Assembly (NCBI RefSeq): GCF_014207905.1
Contig: NZ_JACHLB010000001.1
Span: 1,118,723 to 1,182,722, forward strand
DNA from: Flavobacterium notoginsengisoli
GTDB lineage: Bacteria > Bacteroidota > Bacteroidia > Flavobacteriales > Flavobacteriaceae
Direction: 5' to 3'
Length of the DNA stretch: 64,000 nucleotides
The notes below the pieces were generated by a model. The model saw only the letters and a program-made list of their open reading frames with translations. It had not been told where the DNA came from and did no database searches. A program made the position numbers and the translations under genes. Of this stretch, positions 17,598 through 26,947 are shown piece by piece; the first letter of the stretch is position 1, and the number at the start of each line of letters is the position of its first letter.

Positions 17598-19001
17598 ATG
17601 AATACAGTTTTACATCAAGATTTAAACGATTTCCAAAATATTTTAGATAAAACAAAAGAAACAGGAATTGATTTTCTAAGTAATTTAGAAGATATTCCAA
17701 CTTCAAATAAATATTCGATAGATCCCCAAAATGAGTTAAATGAACTTGGATTAGGTTCATTGGGAGCTTTAGAAGAATTCAATCAAAGATTAGCGCCTTT
17801 AATGGTGGCTTCGCCTGGTCCAAGATATTGGGGATTTGTTACAGGAGGTTCGACTCCTGCATCAATTGTTGGAGATTGGCTTGCCGCAGTTTATGATCAA
17901 AACCCTCAAGCTTTGAGTGCGCAAGGCGGTGTATCGGCTTTAATTGAAGCAGAAACCATTAATCTTCTTTTAGAACTTTTAAACTTACCAAACGATTTCT
18001 CAGGCGGATTTGTAACAGGTGCAACCATGTCAAATTTTACTAATTTGGGAGTGGCAAGGCAATGGTTTGGAGCGCAATTTGGAAAAGATTTTGCGAAACA
18101 TGGAATTTCAGAGAAAATGAATATTCTAACCGCAACACCACATTCTTCTTCTGTAAAATCGCTTTCGATGCTTGGTGTTGGAAGTCAGAATTTTACATTA
18201 GTCAAAACAATTGAAGGCAATAGAGAAGCGATTGATATTGCTGATTTGGAGAGAAATATTGAAGAACTAAACGGAAAACCTTTTATTTTAATTTCGAGTG
18301 CGGGAACTGTAAATACAGCCGACTTTGATGATTTTGAAGCCATTTCTAAACTCAGAAAAAAATATAAATTTTGGTGGCATATAGATGCCGCATTTGGCGG
18401 ATTTGCGGCAGTTTCAGAAAAATACAAGCATCTTGTTTCGGGTTGGGAAGCAGCAGACAGCATTACAATTGATTGTCATAAATGGCTGAATGTACCTTAT
18501 GAAAGCGCTTTCTATCTAATTAAAAAAGAACATATTAATTTACAGATTGAGACATTCCAAAACTCGAATGCACCTTATTTAGGAAATCCGTTGGAGAATT
18601 TTAATTATCTAAATGTCCTTCCTGAAAATTCTCGTAGACTACGCGCATTGCCTGCTTGGTTTTCGCTTAAAGCGTATGGAAAAGAGGGATATAGAGATAT
18701 AGTCGAGAATAGCACTTCTCTTGCGTTACACTTTGCCAATGCGTTAATTGAAGAAGAACAATTTGAATTGCTTGCTCCAATTCGTTTAAATAATGTTTGT
18801 TTTACCTTGAAAGGAATTGAAAATCAAGAAAAAGTATCTCAATTTTTAATCAATTTAAATGATACAGGAAAAGTGTTTATGACTCCAACTTTATATCAAA
18901 ATAGAAAAGGAATAAGAGCATCTTTTGTGAATTGGCGAACATCAGAAGAAGATGTAAAAATTGTAATTGAAGAAATGAAAAATGTACTGGAGACAATCTG
19001 A
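17598..19001 (+). CDS. PLP-dependent decarboxylase (group II amino acid decarboxylase family)
   Basis: 467-residue cytoplasmic fold-type I enzyme related to aromatic-amino-acid and glutamate decarboxylases. Landmarks are YWGFVTGGSTPASIVGDWLA, the cofactor region FVTGATMSNF, the aspartate in WWHIDAAFGGF, and the PLP lysine K295 in DCHKWLN. The upstream frame is open to 17472, but that would overlap the preceding gene and add 42 poorly conserved-looking residues, so I chose the ATG at 17598 after an A-rich tract. The substrate is not determined; a single copy without neighbouring transporters does not point to acid resistance. Confidence 0.87.
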   Translation: MNTVLHQDLNDFQNILDKTKETGIDFLSNLEDIPTSNKYSIDPQNELNELGLGSLGALEEFNQRLAPLMVASPGPRYWGFVTGGSTPASIVGDWLAAVYDQNPQALSAQGGVSALIEAETINLLLELLNLPNDFSGGFVTGATMSNFTNLGVARQWFGAQFGKDFAKHGISEKMNILTATPHSSSVKSLSMLGVGSQNFTLVKTIEGNREAIDIADLERNIEELNGKPFILISSAGTVNTADFDDFEAISKLRKKYKFWWHIDAAFGGFAAVSEKYKHLVSGWEAADSITIDCHKWLNVPYESAFYLIKKEHINLQIETFQNSNAPYLGNPLENFNYLNVLPENSRRLRALPAWFSLKAYGKEGYRDIVENSTSLALHFANALIEEEQFELLAPIRLNNVCFTLKGIENQEKVSQFLINLNDTGKVFMTPTLYQNRKGIRASFVNWRTSEEDVKIVIEEMKNVLETI

Positions 19002-19024
19002 TCTTATGATTTTAAAAATTTTGA

Positions 19025-19058
19025 AGTCCTGCTTTACCTAGCAGGATTTTTTATTTTT
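19025..19058 (+). terminator. Terminator after the decarboxylase gene
   Basis: TCCTGC-TTTACCTA-GCAGGA stem followed by TTTTTTATTTTTT. Confidence 0.85.
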
Positions 19059-19223
19059 TGTAGGTTTTTTTATAAAATGAGTTTTTGAATTTTAATTCTT
19101 TAGTTATTTTTTTTAATGCGATTTTAATCTAAAATTAATTAAATCTTAAGATTTGATCTTTTTTTTAGAAGAAAAACATTTTTTACGTTAATAAACTTTT
19201 TTATTTAGAATAGTTAAAAATAA

Positions 19224-19255
19224 TTTGCCAAACCTAATTGTGGATGTTAATTTTG
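19224..19255 (+). promoter_or_regulatory. Promoter of the TonB-receptor operon
   Basis: TTTG at 19224-19227, a 20-base spacer and TAATTTTG at 19248-19255 fit the bacteroidete consensus exactly. Transcription would start around 19262. No obvious Fur box was recognised over it. Confidence 0.85.
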
Positions 19256-19286
19256 TGCCAAATTTAATTTAAACTAATTCTAAATA

Positions 19287-21653
19287 ATGCAAATTAAAAG
19301 AATTGCAATCTTGATTTTGCTGGTACTTTCATCAGTTCAAGGTTTCTCGCAAAAAGCCAAAGTAGTTTTAAGTGGAGTTGTAATGGCAGATAATGGCCAA
19401 CCAGCAGAAAATGTTTCTGTAGCCTTAAAAGGAACTAGCTACGCAGCATTAACCAATGCAAATGGTGAATATGAAATTACTGCAGAACCTGGTAATTATA
19501 CTTTAGTTATTAATTATGTAGGTTACAAATCGAAGCAGACAAAAATCAATCTTCAATCTAACCAAACTGCGCCAAAAATTACCATAGAAGAAGACATGGC
19601 GGCTTTAGAAGAGGTTCAAGTAACAGGAAAATCTAAAATTGAAAGAGTAAAAGAGCAACCTTTTAATATTACTGCTGTTAACTTAAAAATGGTTCATAAT
19701 ACTTCTGCAGATTTAAATCAGGTTTTAAATAGAACAACTGGAGTAAGAGTTAGAGAAACAGGAGGAATGGGATCTGACTTTAATTTTTCTCTAAACGGAT
19801 TTTCTGGAAATCAGGTTAAATTTTTCTTAGACGGTATTCCAATTGATAGTTATGGTTCTTCTTTTACATTAAATAATATACCAGTTAATTTAGCAGAACG
19901 TATCGAAATTTTCAAAGGAGTTGTTCCTGTAGAATTGGGAAGTGATGCTTTAGGAGGTGCTATTAATATTATTACAAACCAATCGGTAAAACGTTATATT
20001 GATGCTTCATATAGTATTGGTTCTTTCAATACGCACAAGTTGGCAATTAATACCCGTTTTAGCGGTAAAAAAGGATTTGTGGCTAATCTAAACGCTTTTG
20101 GAAATTATTCTGACAACAGCTATAAAGTAGATGTAAGCGTGGCTGATGAGCTAGGAAATTTTGGTCCTGTAAAAGCCTATAAACATTTTCATGATGGATA
20201 TAAGTCTGGAGCTATTATCGGAGAAGTTGGGGTAAAAGATAAAAAGTTTGCCGATTATCTTGTTTTAGGTATGATGGTTTCTGCTAACAGAAAAGAAATT
20301 CAAACCGGAGCGACTATGCAAAATGTTGTAGGTGATGCCTTTAGAGATAGCCATGCTTTTGTTCCAACTCTTAAATATCGTAAAGACAGTCTTTTTACAA
20401 AGAATTTATCGGTAAATTTTATTGCTTCATACAATATTGTTAACAGTCGTTCGGTAGATACTTCTTCATACAGATATAAATGGGATGGTAGCCGTACTTA
20501 CAATAAATTAAGTAGTAGTGGAGAAATTAACCGTGAAAAAACGATTTATGCTTATGATGATAATTCGTTTCAAGCTAATACGAATTTTAAATACGATTTG
20601 AATGACAGACAATATTTTGCATTTAATTATTCTGTAAATAATTTAAAACGTAAAGAAGAAGAACAATACAGAGATGATCCTCGTAGACCTGGTTCTCCGA
20701 CATTGAATAAAAATATTTTAGGATTATCTTATAATCTTGCTGCTTTAGACCGAAAATTATCTTTTATAGCATTTGGTAAAAAATACTTTTTAGAAAGCAG
20801 AATGATAGATGTTGTAGATGATTATGCAGATGAAAAAGAATATACAGTTTTAAAAAATTCTTTTGACAACTGGGGTTACGGTACAGCTTTGGCTTATTTC
20901 CTAACTAGTGAAATACAATTAAAAGCATCTTACGAACACGCTTTCCGTCTTCCAACTGCAGAAGAAATGCTGGGTGATGGACTTAACATCTTACCTGCAA
21001 TCGAATTGGTTCCAGAAGAAAGTGATAATTTCAATATTGGTTTTACTTATAAAAAATCTTACGAAATACATTCATTTGGTTTTCAAGGAAACTTCATTTA
21101 CAGAAATGCAAAAAACTTTATTCGTAGCAAACCAGAAGGAGCTTTGGCTTTATATTCAAACCTAGCCGACGTAAGAGTTACTGGTTTTGATGGTTCATTT
21201 CATTATGGTTACAAAAATTGGTTAACATTTGAGATAAATGCAACTCAGCAAAGATCGCTTAATCAAGGAGATTTTGATCCGCCTTGGACAAACATCAAAA
21301 ACGATTACAAAGGAACTCAAATTGAAAATATTCCAATTTTCTACAGTAACGCCAATTTAGGATTCAACTTCAGAAAAATTAGAACTGCTGATGATAACCT
21401 GAGCGTTAATCTATTTGCAAACTACATTGGTGAATACTATTTAAAATCAACAAAAAATGGTGATCCGAGCACAAGAAGAACAATACCAGAACAATTTACA
21501 CAAAGTATTGCTACTGCCTATGTTTTCGGAAAAGGAAAATACAATGTTGGTTTAGAATGCAACAATATTACCGACAAAAAAGTATATGATTACTTCATGG
21601 TACAAAAACCAGGAAGATCATTTACGGCTAAATTCAGATACTTTATAAACTAA
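19287..21653 (+). CDS. TonB-dependent outer-membrane receptor
   Basis: 788-residue outer-membrane active transporter. A signal peptide ends at FSQ (about residue 22). A carboxypeptidase-regulatory-like beta domain follows (about 28-110; VVMADNGQPAENVSVALKG), then the plug (about 120-235; EIFKGVVPVELGSDALGGAINII) and a 22-strand-type barrel ending in an aromatic/asparagine C-terminus (FRYFIN). The next two genes, a DUF4374 lipoprotein and a PepSY membrane protein, form the layout usually associated with ferric-siderophore or haem uptake in bacteroidetes, so iron is the likely cargo. Iron control is expected but not visible in the promoter. Confidence 0.92.
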   Translation: MQIKRIAILILLVLSSVQGFSQKAKVVLSGVVMADNGQPAENVSVALKGTSYAALTNANGEYEITAEPGNYTLVINYVGYKSKQTKINLQSNQTAPKITIEEDMAALEEVQVTGKSKIERVKEQPFNITAVNLKMVHNTSADLNQVLNRTTGVRVRETGGMGSDFNFSLNGFSGNQVKFFLDGIPIDSYGSSFTLNNIPVNLAERIEIFKGVVPVELGSDALGGAINIITNQSVKRYIDASYSIGSFNTHKLAINTRFSGKKGFVANLNAFGNYSDNSYKVDVSVADELGNFGPVKAYKHFHDGYKSGAIIGEVGVKDKKFADYLVLGMMVSANRKEIQTGATMQNVVGDAFRDSHAFVPTLKYRKDSLFTKNLSVNFIASYNIVNSRSVDTSSYRYKWDGSRTYNKLSSSGEINREKTIYAYDDNSFQANTNFKYDLNDRQYFAFNYSVNNLKRKEEEQYRDDPRRPGSPTLNKNILGLSYNLAALDRKLSFIAFGKKYFLESRMIDVVDDYADEKEYTVLKNSFDNWGYGTALAYFLTSEIQLKASYEHAFRLPTAEEMLGDGLNILPAIELVPEESDNFNIGFTYKKSYEIHSFGFQGNFIYRNAKNFIRSKPEGALALYSNLADVRVTGFDGSFHYGYKNWLTFEINATQQRSLNQGDFDPPWTNIKNDYKGTQIENIPIFYSNANLGFNFRKIRTADDNLSVNLFANYIGEYYLKSTKNGDPSTRRTIPEQFTQSIATAYVFGKGKYNVGLECNNITDKKVYDYFMVQKPGRSFTAKFRYFIN

Positions 21654-21678
21654 ATAAATAATTTTAAATTTTAAAACA

Positions 21679-22908
21679 ATGATAACTAGAACTAAATCAC
21701 TTTTAGCGTTATTCATCTTATCTGCGGTTACATTTTCTTGCAGCAGTGATGATAGCTCTACAGTAGAAAATCCAGCTGACGTAAGTTATGTACTTGCATA
21801 CCAAACAAATGACTGGGATACGTATATCTGGCAGTTTGAATCTTTAGATGAAATCATGACTGGAGATATTAACATGGTTGGAAAAGGTATTGAGCAAGCT
21901 GCTAGTGCTGGTGTACCTGTAGGAAATACATTTTTTGCTTTATCTGGAGAAAATGAAGGATCTGTTGGATACTATCTTAATGCAGAAGGTAAATTGGTAA
22001 CAAACAAAAACGTTTTTACAGGAGATACTTATGCTTACGGAACAACAGATGATGATAAATTAATCTTGGTTAATTCTCCATGGGATGCAAGTTCAACACA
22101 AAACGAATTGATTATTTACGATCCTGCAACTGCTAGTATTACAAACCGTAAATTCAATGATTTCGCAATTGATAACGGTCACTTCTTATGGCCAACTAGT
22201 GTAAATGTATCTGGAAACAGAGTTTTTGTATCTACATTTGAGCGTGATGCTGCTTGGAAACTTTACAACGGAAATGCTACTGTAAAAGTTTACGAATACC
22301 CATCTTTAACTTACCTTAAAACAATTTCAGATTCTCGTACAACAACTATCGGTCAATACTATACAAATACAGGTATGGTACAAACAGAATCGGGAGATAT
22401 TTATACTTTTTCTTCAAATTCTCGTACTGCTGGTTATACTGCTACAAGTGGTCACTCTGGAATTCTTAGAATCAAAAAAGGACAATCAGAATTTGATACT
22501 TCTTACTTCTTTGATATCGAAGCTAGTACTCTAAAAGGAAGAGTTTTATCTGCTTACCCAGTTGGAGGAGAGAAAGTGTTAATTAACTACATTCCTGCAG
22601 ATATCGACGCTGCACAAGGAAACTGGAGTTTCTTAAACTACGGAACATTCAAATTTAAATCTGCTATCTTAGATTTAAGTGCAAAATCTATTACACAAGT
22701 AACAAACTTACCTGATCACGCTGGAGATAACTACTACGGTTTTGGAAGTGCTTATACAGAAAATGGAAAAACTTACAAAAGTTTCGTAACAAACGACGAA
22801 GGACGTGTATATCAAATTGATGTAAACACTGGAGTTGCTGTAAAAGGAGCTGTTATTACTGGTGGTGTAAACTTACCTGCAATTACAAAATTGACAAAGA
22901 AAAAATAA
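21679..22908 (+). CDS. DUF4374-family surface/periplasmic lipoprotein
   Basis: 409-residue lipoprotein. The signal peptide ends in the lipobox VTFSC with the acylated cysteine at C21, followed by SSDDSS, a serine/aspartate-rich tether of the kind linked to surface export in bacteroidetes. The body looks like a beta-propeller (repeated strand pairs such as VYEYPSLTYL and VYQIDVNTGV). It starts 25 bases after the TonB receptor stop and is therefore cotranscribed. The family is known as a partner of TonB receptors and PepSY proteins in iron-uptake loci; a role in binding a ferric chelate is inferred. Confidence 0.85.
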   Translation: MITRTKSLLALFILSAVTFSCSSDDSSTVENPADVSYVLAYQTNDWDTYIWQFESLDEIMTGDINMVGKGIEQAASAGVPVGNTFFALSGENEGSVGYYLNAEGKLVTNKNVFTGDTYAYGTTDDDKLILVNSPWDASSTQNELIIYDPATASITNRKFNDFAIDNGHFLWPTSVNVSGNRVFVSTFERDAAWKLYNGNATVKVYEYPSLTYLKTISDSRTTTIGQYYTNTGMVQTESGDIYTFSSNSRTAGYTATSGHSGILRIKKGQSEFDTSYFFDIEASTLKGRVLSAYPVGGEKVLINYIPADIDAAQGNWSFLNYGTFKFKSAILDLSAKSITQVTNLPDHAGDNYYGFGSAYTENGKTYKSFVTNDEGRVYQIDVNTGVAVKGAVITGGVNLPAITKLTKKK

Positions 22909-22951
22909 TAGAAATACTAGAGTAAAATCTAATTTTTCTACCATACAACTA

Positions 22952-22992
22952 CCATATAATCATTGCTGAAAAGCTTTGATTATATGGTTTTG
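22952..22992 (+). terminator. Stem-loop between the lipoprotein and PepSY genes
   Basis: Perfect 11-bp arms CCATATAATCA (22952-22962) and TGATTATATGG (22977-22987) with a 14-base loop, followed by TTTTG. It is a weak terminator or attenuator, which may lower expression of the third gene relative to the receptor. Confidence 0.6.
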
Positions 22993-23016
22993 TCATGTTT
23001 TTAAAATACGTATAAA

Positions 23017-24177
23017 ATGAATGTCATCAACAAACAATCACCAAAATCAAAAACAAAGGAAAAATCACGTTTTAGTAAAATAAATGCTTGGTTTCATTTA
23101 TGGCTCGGACTAGCTTCTGGAATTGTCGTTTTTATAATGGGAATAACAGGATGCATTTTGGTTTTTGAACAAGAAATAAAAGAACTGACTTCGCCTTGGT
23201 TAAAGGTCGAAGCCCAAATTCCAGAAAAGGTTTTGCCTCCTTCTAAAATCTATGCTTCGGTTAAAAAAGCTTTGCCAGAAAAAGATATTCACGGTTTATG
23301 GTATAATGGTTTAGATAAAACAATAAAGGTTGATGTTGAATCAGATTCATTGATTTATGTAAATCCGTATAACGGAAAAATAACTGGAATGGTCGATCAT
23401 GAAGATTTTTTTCATGAAATTGACGAAGGGCATCGCTATTTATGGCTTGGCAGAGAAATAGGAACAACTATAACTTCGTGGGCAACCTTAATTTTCTTTT
23501 TACTCTTAATAAGCGGTGTGATTTTATGGTTTCCAAAAAAATGGAATAAAACGACTATTAACAGCAGTTTCAAAATAAAATGGAATGCACGTTTCAAAAG
23601 AATCAATTACGATCTACATAATGTTTTAGGTTTTTATTCGCTTTTGCTGGCGTTCTTAATCGCGTTGACTGGTTTAATTATGAGTTTTCATTGGGTTCGA
23701 GAAAGTACGTATTGGATAACGGGTGGTTTTGCTAACGAAAAAGAAAAGAAAGAGATTATAGCAGTTAAAAAAGATTCTCTTTCAAAACCAAAATACGATA
23801 TGCTGACTTCTGCTGATATAATTTTTAATAAAGTTAGAAATGAAATTGCCAAACAGAATAAAGAAGCTGTCATAATTCATTTTCCAGACGAACCAAAAGA
23901 CAATATTTACGCCTGTACTGATATGCACAACGGAAATTGGAGAGATTTATATTTTGACCAGAAAACATTAGAATTACTTCCAAACTCAAAAAAATACATT
24001 GGCGACGAAAAATTTCATGATTGGATGAGCCGTTCAAATTACAGCCTGCACGTAGGCGCAATTGGGGGATTAACAACTAAAATTATTTATTTTACTGCCA
24101 GTTTAATTTGTGCCAGTCTTCCTATTACTGGTTTTTATATTTGGTGGGGAAGAAAGAAAAAAACAAAGAAAAGCTAG
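23017..24177 (+). CDS. PepSY-associated transmembrane protein (iron-uptake reductase-like)
   Basis: 386-residue inner-membrane protein with four predicted helices: about 28-52, 150-172, 205-228 and 350-374. Two PepSY-like periplasmic parts lie between them. Histidines suited to haem or metal binding stand at membrane edges (WFHLW-type start, HEIDEGHRYLWLGREIG, YDLHNVLG, SLHVGAIGG). This family (PepSY_TM) accompanies siderophore receptors and is thought to reduce or release iron at the inner membrane. The gene is third in the receptor operon, after a stem-loop. It ends with a lysine-rich cytoplasmic tail. The electron-transfer role is inferred from the family. Confidence 0.85.
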   Translation: MNVINKQSPKSKTKEKSRFSKINAWFHLWLGLASGIVVFIMGITGCILVFEQEIKELTSPWLKVEAQIPEKVLPPSKIYASVKKALPEKDIHGLWYNGLDKTIKVDVESDSLIYVNPYNGKITGMVDHEDFFHEIDEGHRYLWLGREIGTTITSWATLIFFLLLISGVILWFPKKWNKTTINSSFKIKWNARFKRINYDLHNVLGFYSLLLAFLIALTGLIMSFHWVRESTYWITGGFANEKEKKEIIAVKKDSLSKPKYDMLTSADIIFNKVRNEIAKQNKEAVIIHFPDEPKDNIYACTDMHNGNWRDLYFDQKTLELLPNSKKYIGDEKFHDWMSRSNYSLHVGAIGGLTTKIIYFTASLICASLPITGFYIWWGRKKKTKKS

Positions 24178-24201
24178 AGATTGTTTTTCAAGTTATTATT
24201 T

Positions 24202-24243
24202 AAAAGTCTTTTTGAAGCGGATAAGCTTTAAAAAGACTTTTTT
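24202..24243 (+). terminator. Terminator of the iron-uptake operon
   Basis: AAAAGTCTTTTT and AAAAAGACTTTTTT arms around a GAAGCGGATAAGCTT loop, ending in a T-run shortly after the PepSY stop. Confidence 0.85.
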
Positions 24244-24251
24244 ATGTTCTA

Positions 24252-24376
24252 TTATCTCAGTTCCAAAATCCAAAATCCAAAATCCAAATTCCAAAATCTA
24301 CAATCTAAAATCTACAATCTACAATCTAAAGTCTACAATCTAAAGTCTACAATCTAAAGTCTACAATCTAAAATAT
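24252..24376. repeat. Word-like tandem repeat (AATCCAAA / AATCTACAATCTAAA)
   Basis: About 12 degenerate units of 10-11 bases, shifting gradually from AAATCCAAAATCC words to AATCTAAAGTCTAC words. It lies between two convergent terminators. Related words appear at 26595-26626, 29641-29678, 45170-45200, 46935-46973 and 47030-47140. Confidence 0.8.
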
Positions 24377-24386
24377 ATAAAAGCAG

Positions 24387-24413
24387 AAGAGCCTGTTTGA
24401 AGGAACAGGCTCT
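24387..24413 (-). terminator. Terminator of the minus-strand receptor gene
   Basis: AAGAGCCTGTT-CCTTCA-AACAGGCTCTT read on the minus strand, followed by a T-rich stretch, downstream of the gene ending at 24462. Confidence 0.75.
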
Positions 24414-24461
24414 TAACTAACACAAAAAAAAACAAAAAACAAGGTATTTAAAGAACGAATT

Positions 24462-26576
24462 TTAAATGCGGTATGTAAATGCAATTGTCGCAATACGATT
24501 GTCTAGATCATATCTTTTATCTATTCCCGTTTGCGCAACGACAGATTTAATGTAGAAGTTATTGGTATTGAAAACATCCGTAAAATTCAATTTGATGTTT
24601 CCTTTTTTAGCTAAAACTTGTTTCGAAATTCCGATGCTGAAATCAAAGAAACCGTCTCTTTGGTAGACGCCAAGATTAGATTTAGATTGATATTGAGCAT
24701 TTCCTTCTGCTTTCCAAGTTTCGGTAATTGTAAATGAATTTTGAACGCTTAGATTCAAAGTCATAATCGGATCTATGGTGTTGCTGTTTAAAACATTTCC
24801 CATAAATTTATTTTCAAAAACGTTGAATAACGTATTCACAGACCACCATTTGTAAAATTCAGCCGTATTAGTAATGTTGATTCCGTAATTGTATGATTTG
24901 TCAACATTTATTTGTGTTGTAACCGTTGTATTGGTGTCTGGATTATAATTGTACACTTCTGTAAAAACATCTTTTGTGCTGTTAAAATAAACAGAAGCCA
25001 TAAAATTACTTTTCCACGCATAACCAATTTCCATAGCATGCGTAATCTCTGGAATCAAGTTCGGATTTCCTTGCGAATAATTGAATGAATCATCATAAAA
25101 ACGAAACGGATTCAAATCAAACTGGCTCGGTCTATTGATTCTTTTACTGTAAGAAGCATGTGCAGAATGATTATTTGTGAATTCATACTTTAAAGAAAGA
25201 CTAGGAAACCATTTCAAATAATCGTCTTTATGCTCTTCATTTAATGTTTTCTGATCGATACTAATTGCTGTATATTCGCTTCTTAAACCAGCTTGAATAT
25301 TCAATTTTTCTAATTGATATTTATAGTTTACATAAGCAGCATAAATCTGTTCATTATATTCAAAATGATTGGTCGAATTAAAATCGATTAACCATTGATT
25401 ATTTTCATAATATTCGTAAACAGATGGATTATCATTGTTTTTTATGCTTGCTTTTACACCATATTCCAGCGATTGTTTTTCCTTAAACGGATTTACAAAA
25501 TCAATTTTACCGGTAAAAACTTTAAGCTGTGAGGGAATAAAACCACGACGATCATTTACAACAGTAGAATTTGCCGTATTGTCTGCACTTTGAAATTGAT
25601 TAGATCTGAATTTAGAAGTTTCATATTCAAAGTCAAAAGCCATGTTTTTACCTTCGTTATTGAATTTATGTAATCCAGAAAACGCATACGTATAATCGTT
25701 CCATTTTTCTTTACTGTCGTTATAAGTTACAGCATCAAAAATGGGCTGATTTGAAGTATTCACAACCGTATTGGTTCCATCGGCCATGTTCTCATAACGT
25801 CCGATTTTAGCATCAACATAAAATTCTAAACTTGTTTTTGGCGACACTTCATATTGAGTTCCAATTTTGAAATTATTAGAAGTTAAAGGTTCATCAGTAA
25901 TAGAAGTTTGATGATTTTTACTTGCAATTTCCTCACGAGTCTGGTCGGTATATTGAATTTGATTAAATTCTTTTTTCTCTTCTTCTCCACGAAACGTGTA
26001 GCTGTAATTTCCAAAAACGCCCCATTTGTCTTTGTTATAATTTAGGTTGAAACCAGAGTTTGTTCTGTTTTTTCTACCTCTTCCATAACTCGTAAAAGCT
26101 GTTCCTTTTAAGCCAGAAGCATTTGGTTTTTTTAGAATTATATTAATGATTCCAGCTTTTCCTGCAGCATCATATTTAGAAGAAGGATTTGTAATTACTT
26201 CAATTTGTTTGATGTTTGATGAGGTAGTCGCTTTTAAATAATTAGCCAATTCTTTTTGAGAAAGTTGAGTCAATTTTCCGTTAATCATAACGGCAACACC
26301 TTGCTGTCCGCGAATAGATAAATCGCCATCTTGAGAAACGACAACGCCCGGCGCACGCGATAAAACGTCAAGTGCAGTTCCGCCTTCAGAAACGATGCTG
26401 TTTTCTACATTAAAAACAAGACGATCCGATTTTTGAGTATATAATACTTTCTTTTTACTGATCACGATTTCATCTAAAGCTGTTATAGTTTCTACAATAC
26501 TATCTGTTTCTTTTTCTGTTTGAGAAAATCCATATACCGAAAAAGCAAGCATAATGGAGGTTATAATATTTTTCAT
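24462..26576 (-). CDS. Outer-membrane beta-barrel receptor (TonB-receptor-like, OMP_b-brl_3 type)
   Basis: 704-residue exported protein with signal peptide ending GFSQ. An N-terminal plug follows (about 40-150), with ALDVLSRAPGVVVSQDGDLSIRG-type sequence and IEVITNPSSKYDAAGKAGIINI. The barrel ends in FTYRI. It lacks the carboxypeptidase-like N-domain and has a shorter plug than the receptor at 19287, which fits the bacteroidete subfamily annotated outer membrane beta-barrel family 3. The ligand is unknown. It converges on the iron-uptake operon across two terminators and a repeat, so the two are separate units. Confidence 0.85.
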   Translation of the reverse strand: MKNIITSIMLAFSVYGFSQTEKETDSIVETITALDEIVISKKKVLYTQKSDRLVFNVENSIVSEGGTALDVLSRAPGVVVSQDGDLSIRGQQGVAVMINGKLTQLSQKELANYLKATTSSNIKQIEVITNPSSKYDAAGKAGIINIILKKPNASGLKGTAFTSYGRGRKNRTNSGFNLNYNKDKWGVFGNYSYTFRGEEEKKEFNQIQYTDQTREEIASKNHQTSITDEPLTSNNFKIGTQYEVSPKTSLEFYVDAKIGRYENMADGTNTVVNTSNQPIFDAVTYNDSKEKWNDYTYAFSGLHKFNNEGKNMAFDFEYETSKFRSNQFQSADNTANSTVVNDRRGFIPSQLKVFTGKIDFVNPFKEKQSLEYGVKASIKNNDNPSVYEYYENNQWLIDFNSTNHFEYNEQIYAAYVNYKYQLEKLNIQAGLRSEYTAISIDQKTLNEEHKDDYLKWFPSLSLKYEFTNNHSAHASYSKRINRPSQFDLNPFRFYDDSFNYSQGNPNLIPEITHAMEIGYAWKSNFMASVYFNSTKDVFTEVYNYNPDTNTTVTTQINVDKSYNYGINITNTAEFYKWWSVNTLFNVFENKFMGNVLNSNTIDPIMTLNLSVQNSFTITETWKAEGNAQYQSKSNLGVYQRDGFFDFSIGISKQVLAKKGNIKLNFTDVFNTNNFYIKSVVAQTGIDKRYDLDNRIATIAFTYRI

Positions 26577-26877
26577 GTTGTTGTAATTTGGCTGATTCTA
26601 AATCGAAATCCAGAATCTAAATCTTGGTATTTTTTTAATTAGAATTTATTGCAATACAATCTGTTCTAATTTTTCTGAAAACCTTTTTTGAAGATTTATA
26701 GCTTGATTTAAAACAACAGAAATAGTTTTTTTGAGGGTTTGGAGTATAGGTAACATACTGTGGCATTTAAAATTTGATTTGCCAAAGAGAATATTATTTA
26801 TAACAAGTCTAAATAAAAATAGTAATTATTTTTTTCTGAAATGCCTTAATTTGTTGATTTGTAGTGAAAAGAAATGA
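26577..26877. other. Upstream region of the receptor gene
   Basis: About 300 bases with no open frame of note. AATCTAAATC-type words occur at 26595-26626 and a short AGTAT/ATACT inverted repeat near 26742-26760. I found no TAnnTTTG box on the minus strand, so how the receptor gene is transcribed is not visible. Confidence 0.5.
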
Positions 26878-26916
26878 AAAAAAGCGGTTTGTTTTAATAT
26901 AAAACAAACCGCTTTT
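26878..26916 (-). terminator. Terminator after gldA
   Basis: AAAAGCGGTTTGTTTTA and its complement form a stem of about 17 bp with a short loop, followed on the minus strand by seven T. Confidence 0.9.
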
Positions 26917-26947
26917 CTACTGAAAAACTGTGACTGTGACTAAAAAC

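Noticed and set aside
24252..24376. Possible CRISPR array
   Set aside because: The unit is only 10-11 bases and degenerate, there are no unique spacers of regular length and no cas genes nearby.
26743..26800. TGGCATTTAAAATTTG as a further sigma-54 promoter
   Set aside because: The GG is not followed by GC at the required 10-base distance, and it points away from the adjacent genes.
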